Shown here piece by piece: positions 22,524 to 36,435 of a DNA stretch of 64,000 nt (the stretch's first letter is position 1; every line of letters starts with the position of its first letter). The notes beneath the pieces were generated by a model. The model did not search any database. It had not been told where the DNA came from and worked only from the letters and a program-made list of their open reading frames with translations. Source of the DNA: Pisaster brevispinus (lineage: Eukaryota; Echinodermata; Asteroidea; Forcipulatida; Asteriidae); contig JAMKCF010000155.1 of NCBI GenBank assembly GCA_023634235.1, forward strand, positions 1 to 64,000, written 5' to 3'. The position numbers were made by a program, and so were the translations under genes.

Positions 22524-25400
22524 CCGATGTGCACCATCTTTGTACCGGAAATGGCCTGCAGGCGGGGACACTCCGAAAGCGCTTCAAAAGCATCTTCAGT
22601 GGGATTTTTGTACACAGAGAGGGGGAGCTGCACACACAAAAAGAAGAAACGAAAAAAAATTACAATGAGGGTCAAATCACACCCATAACAACATCGGATT
22701 TGCACAAGTTTTCCACCACTGGAAAGCCACCATTCAGGGCTCTCACCTCGTTGTAGATCCGTGTCTCTGACGATTTTCTAGGCGGGGCGAGCGGCCCCGG
22801 AATAGGGCTACAACCACCGGCAAATTAGCCCACGCGCCGGGGCCGAGCAACAACAAAGGCAAGACATGTCCATCCGAAGAATGATTTGAAACACCACCCG
22901 AGCTCAGTTCGAGAATAACTCATGAACTAGAAATGCCAGAGAGACGAAATTTGTACCTGAGTGTGCCTTGAATATCACTGCACCCGATAATTAGCCTTTT
23001 GGGGCCGATGTGCACCATCTTTGTACCGAAAATGGCCTGCAGGCGGGGACACTCCGAAAGCGCTTCAAAAGCATCTTCAGTGGGATTTTTGTACACAGAG
23101 GGGGGAGCTGCACACACAAAAAGAAGAAACGAAATAAATTACAATGAGGGTCAAATCACACCCATAACAACATCGGATTTGCACAAGTTTTCCACCACTG
23201 GAAAGCCACCATTCAGGGCTCTCACCTCGTTGTGGATCCGTGTCTCTGACGATTTTCTAGGCGGGGCGTGCGGCCCCGGAATAGGGCTACAACCACCGGC
23301 AAATTAGCCCACGCGCCGGGGCCGAGCAACAACAAAGGCAAGACATGTCCATACGAAGAATGATTTGAAACACCACCCGAGCTCAGTTCGAGAATAACTC
23401 ATGAACTAGAAATGCCAGAGAGACGAAATTTGTACCTGAGTGTGCCTTGAATATCACTGCACCCGAAAATTAGCCTTTTTAGGCCGATGTGCACCATCTT
23501 TGTACCGGAAATGGCCTGCAGGCGGGGACACTCCGAAAGCGCTTCAAAAGCATCTTCAGTGGGATTTTTGTACACAGAGGGGGGAGCTGCACACACAAAA
23601 AGAAGAAACGAAATAAATTACAATGAGGGTCAAATCACACCCATAACAACATCGGATTTGCACAAGTTTTCCACCACTGGAAAGCCACCATTCAGGGCTC
23701 TCACCTCGTCGTGGATCCGTGTCTCTGACGATTTTCTAGGCGGGGCGAGCGGCCCCGGAATAGGGCTACAACCACCGGCAAATTAGCCCACGCGCCGGGG
23801 CCGAGCAACAACAAAGGCAAGACATGTCCATCCGAAGAATGATTTGAAACACCACCCGAGCTCAGTTCGAGAATAACTCATGAACTAGAAATGCCAGAGA
23901 GACGAAATTTGTACCTGAGTGTGCCTTGAATATCACTGCACCCGAAAATTAGCCTTTTTGGGCCGATGTGCACCATCTTTGTACCGGAAATGGCCTGCAG
24001 GCGGGGACACTCCGAAAGCGCTTCAAAAGCATCTTCAGTGGGATTTTTGTACACAGAGGGGGGAGCTGCACACACAAAAAGAAGAAACGAAATAAATTAC
24101 AATGAGGGTCAAATCACACCCATAACAACATCGGATTTGCACAAGTATTCCACCACTGGAAAGCCACCATTCAGGGCTCTCACCTCGTTGTGGATCCGTG
24201 TCTCTGACGATTTTCTAGGCGGGGCGAGCGGCCCCGGAATAGGGCTACAACCACCGGCAAATTAGCCCACGCGCCGGGGCCGAGCAACAACAAAGGCAAG
24301 ACATGTCCATCCGAAGAATGATTTGAAACACCACCCGAGCTCAGTTCGAGAATAACTCATGAACTAGAAATGCCAGAGAGACGAAATTTGTACCTGAGTG
24401 TGCCTTGAATATCACTGCACCCGAAAAATTAGCCTTTTTAGGCCGATGTGCACCATCTTTGTACCGGAAATGGCCTGCAGGCGGGGACACTCCGAAAGCG
24501 CTTCAAAAGCATCTTCAGTGGGATTTTTGTACACAGAGGGGGGAGCTGCACACACAAAAAGAAGAAACGAAATAAATTACAATGAGGGTCAAATCACACC
24601 CATAACAACATCGGATTTGCACAAGTTTTCCACCACTGGAAAGCCACCATTCAGGGCTCTCACCTCGTCGTGGATCCGTGTCTCTGACGATTTTCTAGGC
24701 GGGGCGAGCGGCCCCGGAATAGGGCTACAACCACCGGCAAATTAGCCCACGCGCCGGGGCCGAGCAACAACAAAGGCAAGACATGTCCATCCGAAGAATG
24801 ATTTGAAACACCACCCGAGCTCAGTTCGAGAATAACTCATGAACTAGAAATGCCAGAGAGACGAAATTTGTACCTGAGTGTGCCTTGAATATCACTGCAC
24901 CCGATAATTAGCCTTTTTGGGCCGATGTGCACCATCTTTGTACCGGAAATGGCCTGCAGGCGGGGACACTCCGAAAGCGCTTCAAAAGCATCTTCAGTGG
25001 GATTTTTGTACACAGAGGGGGGAGCTGCACACACAAAAAGAAGAAACGAAATAAATTACAATGAGGGTCAAATCACACCCATAACAACATCGGATTTGCA
25101 CAAGTTTTCCACCACTGGAAAGCCACCATTCAGGGCTCTCACCTCGTTGTGGATCCGTGTCTCTGACGATTTTCTAGGCGGGGCGAGCGGCCCCGGAATA
25201 GGGCTACAACCACCGGCAAATTAGCCCACGCGCCGGGGCCGAGCAACAACAAAGGCAAGACATGTCCATCCGAAGAATGATTTGAAACACCACCCGAGCT
25301 CAGTTCGAGAATAACTCATGAACTAGAAATGCCAGAGAGACGAAATTTGTACCTGAGTGTGCCTTGAATATCACTGCACCCGATAATTAGCCTTTTTGGG
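22524..25400. repeat. Units 48-53: alternating CGTTGTGG / CGTCGTGG monomers
   Basis: The octamer alternates between CGTTGTGG and CGTCGTGG from unit 49 on. TTTTTAGGCC precedes the units starting 23484 and 24443, two units apart, and CCGATAATT precedes those starting 23005, 24922 and 25401. This fits a 2-unit (about 958 bp) repeat that has drifted. The first unit is 2 bp longer, with GAGAGGGGG and GAAAAAAAATT, and is preceded by CACCACACCC and TAGCATTTTTG. It is one of the most diverged monomers here. Confidence 0.6.
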
Positions 25401-28400
25401 CCGATGTGCACCATCTTTGTACCGGAAATGGCCTGCAGGCGGGGACACTCCGAAAGCGCTTCAAAAGCATCTTCAGTGGGATTTTTGTACACAGAGGGGG
25501 GAGCTGCACACACAAAAAGAAGAAACGAAATAAATTACAATGAGGGTCAAATCACACCCATAACAACATCGGATTTGCACAAGTTTTCCACCACTGGAAA
25601 GCCACCATTCAGGGCTCTCACCTCGTCGTGGATCCGTGTCTCTGACGATTTTCTAGGCGGGGCGAGCGGCCCCGGAATAGGGCTACAACCACCGGCAAAT
25701 TAGCCCACGCGCCGGGGCCGAGCAACAACAAAGGCAAGACATGTCCATCCGAAGAATGATTTGAAACACCACCCGAGCTCAGTTCGAGAATAACTCATGA
25801 ACTAGAAATGCCAGAGAGACGAAATTTGTACCTGAGTGTGCCTTGAATATCACTGCACCCGAAAATTAGCCTTTTTGGGCCGATGTGCACCATCTTTGTA
25901 CCGGAAATGGCCTGCAGGCGGGGACACTCCGAAAGCGCTTCAAAAGCATCTTCAGTGGGATTTTTGTACACAGAGGGGGGAGCTGCACACACAAAAAGAA
26001 GAAACGAAATAAATTACAATGAGGGTCAAATCACACCCATAACAACATCGGATTTGCACAAGTTTTCCACCACTGGAAAGCCACCATTCAGGGCTCTCAC
26101 CTCGTCGTGGATCCGTGTCTCTGACGATTTTCTAGGCGGGGCGAGCGGCCCCGGAATAGGGCTACAACCACCGGCAAATTAGCCCACGCGCCGGGGCCGA
26201 GCAACAACAAAGGCAAGACATGTCCATCCGAAGAATGATTTGAAACACCACCCGAGCTCAGTTCGAGAATAACTCATGAACTAGAAATGCCAGAGAGACG
26301 AAATTTGTACCTGAGTGTGCCTTGAATATCACTGCACCCGAAAATTAGCCTTTTTGGGCCGATGTGCACCATCTTTGTACCGGAAATGGCCTGCAGGCGG
26401 GGACACTCCGAAAGCGCTTCAAAAGCATCTTCAGTGGGATTTTTGTACACAGAGGGGGGAGCTGCACACACAAAAAGAAGAAACGAAATAAATTACAATG
26501 AGGGTCAAATCACACCCATAACAACATCGGATTTGCACAAGTTTTCCACCACTGGAAAGCCACCATTCAGGGCTCTCACCTCGTCGTGGATCCGTGTCTC
26601 TGACGATTTTCTAGGCGGGGCGAGCGGCCCCGGAATAGGGCTACAACCACCGGCAAATTAGCCCACGCGCCGGGGCCGAGCAACAACAAAGGCAAGACAT
26701 GTCCATCCGAAGAATGATTTGAAACACCACCCGAGCTCAGTTCGAGAATAACTCATGAACTAGAAATGCCAGAGAGACGAAATTTGTACCTGAGTGTGCC
26801 TTGAATATCACTGCACCCGAAAATTAGCCTTTTTGGGCCGATGTGCACCATCTTTGTACCGGAAATGGCCTGCAGGCGGGGACACTCCGAAAGCGCTTCA
26901 AAAGCATCTTCAGTGGGATTTTTGTACACAGAGGGAGGAGCTGCACACACAAAAAGAAGAAACGAAATAAATTACAATGAGGGTCAAATCACACCCATAA
27001 CAACATCGGATTTGCACAAGTTTTCCACCACTGGAAAGCCACCATTCAGGGCTCTCACCTCGTTGTGGATCCGTGTCTCTTACGATTTTCTATGCGGGGC
27101 GAGCGGCCCCGGAATAGGGCTACAACCACCGGCAAATTAGCCCACGCGCCGGGGCCGAGCAACAACAAAGGCAAGACATGTCCATCCGAAGAATGATTTG
27201 AAACACCACCCGAGCTCAGTTCGAGAATAACTCATGAACTAGAAATGCCAGAGAGACGAAATTTGTACCTGAGTGTGCCTTGAATATCACTGCACCCGAA
27301 AATTAGCCTTTTTGGGCCGATGTGCACCATCTTTGTACCGGAAATGGCCTGCAGGCGGGGACACTCCGAAAGCGCTTCAAAAGCATCTTCAGTGGGATTT
27401 TTGTACACAGAGGGGGGAGCTGCACACACAAAAAGAAGAAACGAAATAAATTACAATGAGGGTCAAATCACACCCATAACAACATCGGATTTGCACAAGT
27501 TTTCCACCACTGGAAAGCCACCATTCAGGGCTCTCACCTCGTCGTAGATCCGTGTCTCTGACGATTTTCTAGGCGGGGCGAGCGGCCCCGGAATAGGGCT
27601 ACAACCACCGGCAAATTAGCCCACGCGCCGGGGCCGAGCAACAACAAAGGCAAGACATGTCCATCCGAAGAATGATTTGAAACACCACCCGAGCTCAGTT
27701 CGAGAATAACTCATGAACTAGAAATGCCAGAGAGACGAAATTTGTACCTGAGTGTGCCTTGAATATCACTGCACCCGAAAATTAGCCTTTTTGGGCCGAT
27801 GTGCACCATCTTTGTACCGGAAATGGCCTGCAGGCGGGGACACTCCGAAAGCGCTTCAAAAGCATCTTCAGTGGGATTTTTGTACACAGAGGGGGGAGCT
27901 ACACACACAAAAAGAAGAAACGAAATAAATTACAATCAGGGTCAAATCACACCCATAACAACATCGGATTTGCACAAGTTTTCCACCACTGGAAAGCCAC
28001 CATTCAGGGCTCTCACCTCGTCGTAGATCCGTGTCTCTGACGATTTTCTAGGCGGGGCGAGCGGCCCCGGAATAGGGCTACAACCACCGGCAAATTAGCC
28101 CACGCGCCGGGGCCGAGCAACAACAAAGGCAAGACATGTCCATCCGAAGAATGATTTGAAACACCACCCGAGCTCAGTTCGGGAATAACTTATGAACTAG
28201 AAATGCCAGAGAGACGAAATTTGTACCTGAGTGTGCCTTAAATATCACTGCACCCGAAAATTAGCCTTTTTGGGCCGATGTGCACCATCTTTGTACCGGA
28301 AATGGCCTGCAGGCGGGACACTCCGAAAGCGCTTCAAAAGCATCTTCAGTGGGATTTTTGTACACAGAGGGGGGAGCTGCACACACAAAAAGAAGAAACG

Positions 28401-28752
28401 AAATAAATTACAATCAGGGTCAAATCACACCCATAACAACATCGGATTTGCACAAGTTTTCCACCACTGGAAAGCCACCATTCAGGGCTCTCACCTCGTC
28501 GTGGATCCGTGTCTCTGACGATTTTCTAGGCGGGGCGAGCGGCCCCGGAATAGGGCTACAACCACCGGCAAATTAGCCCACGCGCCGGGGCCGAGCAACA
28601 ACAAAGGCAAGACATGTCCATCCGAAGAATGATTTGAAACACCACCCGAGCTCAGTTCGAGAATAACTCATGAACTAGAAATGCCAGAGAGACGAAATTT
28701 GTACCTGAGTGTGCCTTGAATATCACTGCACCCGAAAATTAGCCTTTTTGGG
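25401..28752. repeat. Units 54-60: near-identical monomers, then drift
   Basis: The units starting 25880 and 26359 look identical to each other and to the consensus. The next has GAGGGAGGAG, TCTTACG and CTATGCGG. The two starting 27796 and 28275 share CAATCAGGG. Between them the sequence reads GGGAATAACTTATG and CCTTAAATATC, and the last unit lost one G (GCGGGACA), giving 478 bp. Confidence 0.65.
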
Positions 28753-31147
28753 CCGATGTGCACCATCTTTGTACCGGAAATGGCCTGCAGGCGGGGACAC
28801 TCCGAAAGCGCTTCAAAAGCATCTTCAGTCGGATTTTTGTACACAGAGGGGGGAGCTGCACACACAAAAAGAAGAAACGAAATAAATTACAATGAGGGTC
28901 AAATCACACCCATAACAACATCGGATTTGCACAAGTTTTCCACCACTGGAAAGCCACCATTCAGGGCTCTCACCTCGTCGTGGATCCGTGTCTCTTACGA
29001 TTTTCTAGGCGGGGCGAGCGGCCCCGGAATAGGGCTACAACCACCGGCAAATTAGCCCACGCGCCGGGGCCGAGCAACAACAAAGGCAAGACATGTCCAT
29101 CCGAAGAATGATTTGAAACACCACCCGAGCTCAGTTCGAGAATAACTCATGAACTAGAAATGCCAGAGAGACGAAATTTGTACCTGAGTGTGCCTTGAAT
29201 ATCACTGCACCCGAAAATTAGCCTTTTTGGGCCGATGTGCACCATCTTTGTACCGGAAATGACCTGCAGGCGGGGACACTCCGAAAGCGCTTCAAAAGCA
29301 TCTTCAGTGGGATTTTTGTACACAGAGGGGGGAGCTGCACACACAAAAAGAAGAAACGAAATAAATTACAATGAGGGTCAAATCACACCCATAACAACAT
29401 CGGATTTGCACAAGTTTTCCACCACTGGAAAGCCACCATTCAGGGCTCTCACCTCGTCGTAAATCCGTGTCTCTGACGATTTTCTAGGCGGGGCGAGCGG
29501 CCCCGGAATAGGGCTACAACCACCGGCAAATTAGCCCACGCGCCGGGGCCGAGCAACAACAAAGGCAAGACATGTCCATCCGAAGAATGATTTGAAACAC
29601 CACCCGAGCTCAGTTCGAGAATAACTCATGAAGTAGAAATGCCAGAGAGACGAAATTTGTACCTGAGTGTGCCTTGAATATCACTGCACCCGAAAATTAG
29701 CCTTTTTGGGCCGATGTGCACCGTCTTTGTACCGGAAATGGCCTGCAGGCGGGGACACTCCGAAAGCGCTTCAAAAGCATCTTCAGTGGGATTTTTGTAC
29801 ACAGAGGGGGGAGCTGCACACACAAAAAGAAGAAACGAAATAAATTACAATCAGGGTCAAATCACACCCATAACAACATCGGATTTGCACAAGTTTTCCA
29901 CCACTGGAAAGCCACCATTCAGGGCTCTCACCTCGTTGTGGATCCGTGTCTCTGACGATTTTCTAGGCGGGGCGAGCGGCCCCGGAATAGGGCTACAACC
30001 ACCGGCAAATTAGCCCACGCGCCGGGGCCGAGCAACAACAAAGGCAAGACATGTCCATCCGAAGAATGATTTGAAACACCACCCGAGCTCAGTTCGAGAA
30101 TAACTCATGAACTAGAAATGCCAGAGAGACGAAATTTGTACCTGAGTGTGCCTTGAATATCACTGCACCCGAAAATTAGCCTTTTTGGGCCGATGTGCAC
30201 CATCTTTGTACCGGAAATGGCCTGCAGGCGGGGACACTCCGAAAGCGCTTCAAAAGCATCTTCAGTCGGATTTTTGTACACAGAGGGGGGAGCTGCACAC
30301 ACAAAAAGAAGAAACGAAATAAATTACAATGAGGGTCAAATCACACCCATAACAACATCGGATTTGCACAAGTTTTCCACCACTGGAAAGCCACCATTCA
30401 GGGCTCTCACCTCGTCGTGGATCCGTGTCTCTTACGATTTTCTAGGCGGGGCGAGCGGCCCCGGAATAGGGCTACAACCACCGGCAAATTAGCCCACGCG
30501 CCGGGGCCGAGCAACAACAAAGGCAAGACATGTCCATCCGAAGAATGATTTGAAACACCACCCGAGCTCAGTTCGAGAATAACTCATGAACTAGAAATGC
30601 CAGAGAGACGAAATTTGTACCTGAGTGTGCCTTGAATATCACTGCACCCGAAAATTAGCCTTTTTGGGCCAATGTGCACCATCTTTGTACCGGAAATGAC
30701 CTGCAGGCGGGGACACTCCGGAAGCGCTTCAAAAGCATCTTCAGTGGGATTTTTGTACACAGAGGGGGGAGCTGCACACACAAAAAGAAGAAACGAAATA
30801 AATTACAATGAGGGTCAAATCACACCCATAACAACATCGGATTTGCACAAGTTTTCCACCACTGGAAAGCCACCATTCAGGGCTCTCACCTCGTCGTGAA
30901 TCCGTGTCTCTGACGATTTTCTAGGCGGGGCGAGCGGCCCCGGAATAGGGCTACAACCACCGGCAAATTAGCCCACGCACCGGGGCCGAGCAACAACAAA
31001 GGCAAGACGTGTCCATCCGAAGAATGATTTGAAACACCACCCGAGCTCAGTTCGAGAATAACTCATGAACTAGAAATGCCAGAGAGACGAAATTTGTACC
31101 TGAGTGTGCCTTGAAAATCACTGCACCCGAAAATTAGCCTTTTGGGG
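28753..31147. repeat. 3-unit higher-order repeat (1437 bp), about 1.7 copies
   Basis: Units starting 28753 and 30190 share CAGTCGGAT and CTCTTACG. Units starting 29232 and 30669 share ATGACCTGC and a changed BamHI site (GTAAATCC, GTGAATCC). The unit between, starting 29711, has CACCGTC, CAATCAGGG and a preceding GAAGTAGAAATG. The next unit does not continue the order, so the second copy is cut short at two units. Confidence 0.75.
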
Positions 31148-31645
31148 CCGATGTGCACCATCTTTGTACCGGAAATGGCCTGCTGTACCGGAAATGGCCT
31201 GCAGGCGGGGACACTCCGAAAGCGCTTCAAAAGCATCTTCAGTGGGATTTTTGTACACTGAGGGGGGAGCTGCACACATAAAAAGAAGAAACGAAATAAA
31301 TTACAATGAGGGTCAAATCACACCCATAACAACATCGGATTTGCACAAGTTTTCCACCACTGGAAAGCCACCATTCAGGGCTCTCACCTCGTCGTGGATC
31401 CGTGTCTCTGACGATTTTCTAGGCGGGGCGAGCGGCCCCGGAATAGGGCTACAACCACCGGCAAATTAGCCCACGCGCCGGGGCCGAGCAACAACAAAGG
31501 CAAGACATGTCCATCCGAAGAATGATTTGAAACACCACCCGAGCTCAGTTCGAGAATAACTCATGAACTAGAAATGCCAGAGAGACGAAATTTGTACCTG
31601 AGTGTGCCTTGAATATCACTGCACCCGAAAATTAGCCTTTTTGGG
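31148..31645. repeat. 498-bp monomer with a 19-bp internal tandem duplication (first twin)
   Basis: TGTACCGGAAATGGCCTGC occurs at 31165-31183 and again at 31184-31202. The unit also has CTTTTGGGGCC and TTGAAAATCAC before it, and CACTGAGGG and CACATAAAA inside. Every one of these changes is shared with the unit starting 36436. The duplication keeps a longer plus-strand frame open and inserts residues in the minus-strand exon-like frame, with no functional meaning that I can see. Confidence 0.9.
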
Positions 31646-32124
31646 CCGATGTGCACCATCTTTGTACCGGAAATGGCCTGCAGGCGGGGACACTCCGAAA
31701 GCGCTTCAAAAGCATCTTCAGTGGGATTTTTGTACACAGAGGGGGGAGCTGCACACACAAAAAGAAGAAACGAAATAAATTACAATGAGGGTCAAATCAC
31801 ACCCATAACAACATCGGATTTGCACAAGTTTTCCACCACTGGAAAGCCACCATTCAGGGCTCTCACCTCGTCGTGGATCCGTGTCTCTGACGATTTTCTA
31901 GGCGGGGCGAGCGGCCCCGGAATAGGGCTACAACCACCGGCAAATTAGCCCACGCGCCGGGGCCGAGCAACAACAAAGGCAAGACATGTCCATCCGAAGA
32001 ATGATTTGAAACACCACCCGAGCTCAGTTCGAGAATAACTCATGAACTAGAAATGCCAGAGAGACGAAATTTGTACCTGAGTGTGCCTTGAATATCACTG
32101 CACCCGAAAATTAGCCTTTTTGGG

Positions 32125-34040
32125 CCGATGTGCACCATCTTTGTACCGGAAATGGCCTGCAGGCGGGGACACTCCGAAAGCGCTTCAAAAGCATCTTCAG
32201 TGGGATTTTTGTACACAGAGGGGGGAGCTGCACACACAAAAAGAAGAAACGAAATAAATTACAATGAGGGTCAAATCACACCCATAACAACATCGGATTT
32301 GCACAAGTTTTCCACCACTGGAAAGCCACCATTCAGGGCTCTCACCTCGTCGTGGATCCGTGTCTCTGACGATTTTCTAGGCGGGGCGAGCGGCCCCGGA
32401 ATAAGGCTACAACCACCGGCAAATTAGCCCACGCGCCGGGGCCGAGCAACAACAAAGGCAAGACATGTCCATCCGAAGAATGATTTGAAACACCACCCGA
32501 GCTCAGTTCGAGAATAACTCATGAACTAGAAATGCCAGAGAGACGAAATTTGTACCTGAGTGTGCCTTGAATATCACTGCACCCGAAAATTAGCCTTTTT
32601 GGGCCGATGTGCACCATCTTTGTACCGGAAATGGCCTGCAGGCGGGGACACTCCGAAAGCGCTTCAAAAGCATCTTCAGTGGGATTTTTGTACACAGAGG
32701 GGGGAGCTGCACACACAAAAAGAAGAAACGAAATAAATTACAATGAGTGTCAAATCACACCCATAACAACATCGGATTTGCACAAGTTTTCCACCACTGG
32801 AAAGCCACCATTCAGGGCTCTCACCTCGTTGTGGATCCGTGTCTCTGACGATTTTCTAGGCGGGGCGAGCGGCCCCGGAATAGGGCAACAACCACCGGCA
32901 AATTAGCCCACGCGCCGGGGCCGAGCAACAACAAAGGCAAGACATGTCCATCCGAAGAATGATTTGAAACACCACCCGAGCTCAGTTCGAGAAAAACTCA
33001 TGAACTAGAAATGCCAGAGAGACGAAATTTGTACCTGAGTGTGCCTTGAATATCACTGCACCCGAAAATTAGCCTTTTTGGGCCGATGTGCACCATCTTT
33101 GTACCGGAAATGGCCTGCAGGCGGGGACACTCCGAAAGCGCTTCAAAAGCATCTTCAGTGGGATTTTTGTACACAGAGGGGGGAGCTGCACACACAAAAA
33201 GAAGAAACGAAATAAATTACAATGAGGGTCAAATCACACCCATAACAACATCGGATTTGCACAAGTTTTCCACCACTGGAAAGCCACCATTCAGGGCTCT
33301 CACCTCGTCGTGGATCCGTGTCTCTGACGATTTTCTAGGCGGGGCGAGCGGCCCCGGAATAAGGCTACAACCACCGGCAAATTAGCCCACGCGCCGGGGC
33401 CGAGCAACAACAAAGGCAAGACATGTCCATCCGAAGAATGATTTGAAACACCACCCGAGCTCAGTTCGAGAATAACTCATGAACTAGAAATGCCAGAGAG
33501 ACGAAATTTGTACCTGAGTGTGCCTTGAATATCACTGCACACGAAAATTAGCCTTTTTGGGCCGATGTGCACCATCTTTGTACCGGAAATGGCCTGCAGG
33601 CGGGGACACTCCGAAAGCGCTTCAAAAGCATCTTCAGTGGGATTTTTGTACACAGAGGGGGGAGCTGCACACACAAAAAGAAGAAACGAAATAAATTACA
33701 ATGAGTGTCAAATCACACCCATAACAACATCGGATTTGCACAAGTTTTCCACCACTGGAAAGCCACCATTCAGGGCTCTCACCTCGTTGTGGATCCGTGT
33801 CTCTGACGATTTTCTAGGCGGGGCGAGCGGCCCCGGAATAGGGCAACAACCACCGGCAAATTAGCCCACGCGCCGGGGCCGAGCAACAACAAAGGCAAGA
33901 CATGTCCATCCGAAGAATGATTTGAAACACCACCCGAGCTCAGTTCGAGAAAAACTCATGAACTAGAAATGCCAGAGAGACGAAATTTGTACCTGAGTGT
34001 GCCTTGAATATCACTGCACCCGAAAATTAGCCTTTTTGGG
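32125..34040. repeat. Recent duplication of a 2-unit block (958 bp twice)
   Basis: Units starting 32125 and 33083 share GGAATAAGG. Units starting 32604 and 33562 share CAATGAGTGTC, CGTTGTGG, GGGCAACAAC and GAGAAAAACTC. The only difference I noticed between the two 958-bp copies is one base near 33541 (GCACACGAAA instead of GCACCCGAAA). The pair is therefore among the youngest duplications in the window. Confidence 0.85.
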
Positions 34041-36435
34041 CCGATGTGCACCATCTTTGTACCGGAAATGGCCTGCAGGCGGGGACACTCCGAAAGCGCT
34101 TCAAAAGCATCTTCAGTGGGATTTTTGTACACAGAGGGGGGAGCTGCACACACAAAAAGAAGAGACGAAATAAATTACAATGAGGGTCAAATCACACCCA
34201 TAACAACATCGGATTTGCACAAGTTTTCCACCACTGGAAAGCCACCATTCAGGGCTCTCACCTCGTCGTAGATCCGTGTCTCTGACGATTTTCTAGGCGG
34301 GGCGAGCGGCCCCGGAATAGGGCTACAACCACCGGCAAATTAGCCCACGCGCCGGGGCCGAGCAACAACAAAGGCAAGACATGTCCATCCGAAGAATGAT
34401 TTGAAACACCACCCGAGCTCAGTTCGAGAATAACTCATGAACTAGAAATGCCAGAGAGACGAAATTTGTACCTGAGTGTGCCTTGAATATCACTGCACCC
34501 GAAAATTAGCCTTTTTGGGCCGATGTGCACCATCTTTGTACCGGAAATGGCCTGCAGGCGGGGACACTCCGAAAGCGCTTCAAAAGCATCTTCAGTGGGA
34601 TTTTTGTACACAGAGGGGGGAGCTGCACACACAAAAAGAAGAAACGAAATAAATTACAATGAGGGTCAAATCACACCCATAACAACATCGGATTTGCACA
34701 AGTTTTCCACCACTGGAAAGCCACCATTCAGGGCTCTCACCTCGTCGTGGATCCGTGTCTCTGACGATTTTCTAGGCGGGGCGAGCGGCCCCGGAATAGG
34801 GCTACAACCACGGGCAAATTAGCCCACGCGCCGGAGCCGAGCAACAACAAAGGCAAGACATGTCCATCCGAAGAATGATTTGAAACACCACCCGAGCTCA
34901 GTTCGAGAATAACTCATGAACTAGAAATGCCAGAGAGACGAAATTTGTACCTGAGTGTGCCTTGAATATCACTGCACCCGAAAATTAGCCTTTTTGGGCC
35001 GATGTGCACCATCTTTGTACCGGAAATGGCCTGCAGGCGGGGACACTCCGAAAGCGCTTCAAAAGCATCTTCAGTGGGATTTTTGTACACAGAGGGGGGA
35101 GCTGCACACACAAAAAGAAGAAACGAAATAAATTACAATGAGGGTCAAATCACACCCATAACAACATCGGATTTGCACAAGTTTTCCACCACTGGAAAGC
35201 CACCATTCAGGGCTCTCACCTCGTCGTGGATCCGTGTCTCTGACGATTTTCTAGGCGGGGCGAGCGGCCCCGGAATAGGGCTACAACCACCGGCAAATTA
35301 GCCCACGCGCCTGGGCCGAGCAACAACAAAGGCAAGACATGTCCATCCGAAGAATGATTTGAAACACCACCCGAGCTCAGTTCGAGAATAACTCATGAAC
35401 TAGAAATGCCAGAGAGACGAAATTTGTACCTGAGTGTGCCTTGAATATCACTGCACCCGAAAATTAGCCTTTTTGGGCCAATGTGCACCATCTTTGTACC
35501 GGAAATGGCCTGCAGGCGGGGACACTCCGAAAGCGCTTCAAAAGCATCTTCAGTGGGATTTTTGTACACAGAGGGGGGAGCTGCACACACAAAAAGAAGA
35601 AACGAAATAAATTACAATGAGGGTCAAATCACACCCATAACAACATCGGATTTGCACAAGTTTTCCACCACTGGAAAGCCACCATTCAGGGCTCTCACCT
35701 CGTCGTAGATCCGTGTCTCTGACGATTTTCTAGGCGGGGCGAGCGGCCCCGGAATAAGGCTACAACCACCGGCAAATTAGCCCACGCGCCGGGGCCGAGC
35801 AACAACAAAGGCAAGACATGTCCATCCGAAGAATGATTTGAAACACCACCCGAGCTCAGTTCGAGAATAACTCATGAACTAGAAATGCCAGAGAGACGAA
35901 ATTTGTACCTGAGTGTGCCTTGAATATCACTGCACCCGAAAATTAGCCTTTTTGGGCCGATGTGCACCATCTTTGTACCGGAAATGGCCTGCAGGCGGGG
36001 ACACTCCGAAAGCGCTTCAAAAGCATCTTCAGTGGGATTTTTGTACACAGAGGGGGGAGCTGCACACACAAAAAGAAGAAACGAAATAAATTACAATGAG
36101 GGTCAAATCACACCCATAACAACATCGGATTTGCACAAGTTTTCCACCACTGGAAAGCCACCATTCAGGGCTCTCACCTCGTTGTGGATCCGTGTCTCTG
36201 ACGATTTTCTAGGCGGGGCGAGCGGCCCCGGAATAGGGCTACAACCACCGGCAAATTAGCCCACGCGCCGGGGCTGAGCAACAACAAAGGCAAGACATGT
36301 CCATCCGAAGAATGATTTGAAACACCACCCGAGCTCAGTTCGAGAATAACTCATGAACTAGAAATGCCAGAGAGACGAAATTTGTACCTGAGTGTGCCTT
36401 GAAAATCACTGCACCCGAAAATTAGCCTTTTGGGG
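34041..36435. repeat. Units 72-76, source or copy of a block at 39329-40765
   Basis: Unit 72 has AGAGACGAAA and CGTCGTAG, and unit 73 has CCACGGGC and CCGGAGCC. Units 74-76 carry, in order, GCGCCTGGGCC; GGGCCAATGTG with GGAATAAGG; and CGTTGTGG with GGGGCTGAGC. The same three ordered marker sets reappear nine units downstream. Confidence 0.7.

Noticed and set aside
32125..34040. Near-identical dimers taken as proof of an assembly artefact
   Set aside because: At least one base differs between the copies, and similar recent dimers occur at 45.3-47.2 kb with their own markers. An artefact cannot be excluded, but the sequence alone does not demand it.
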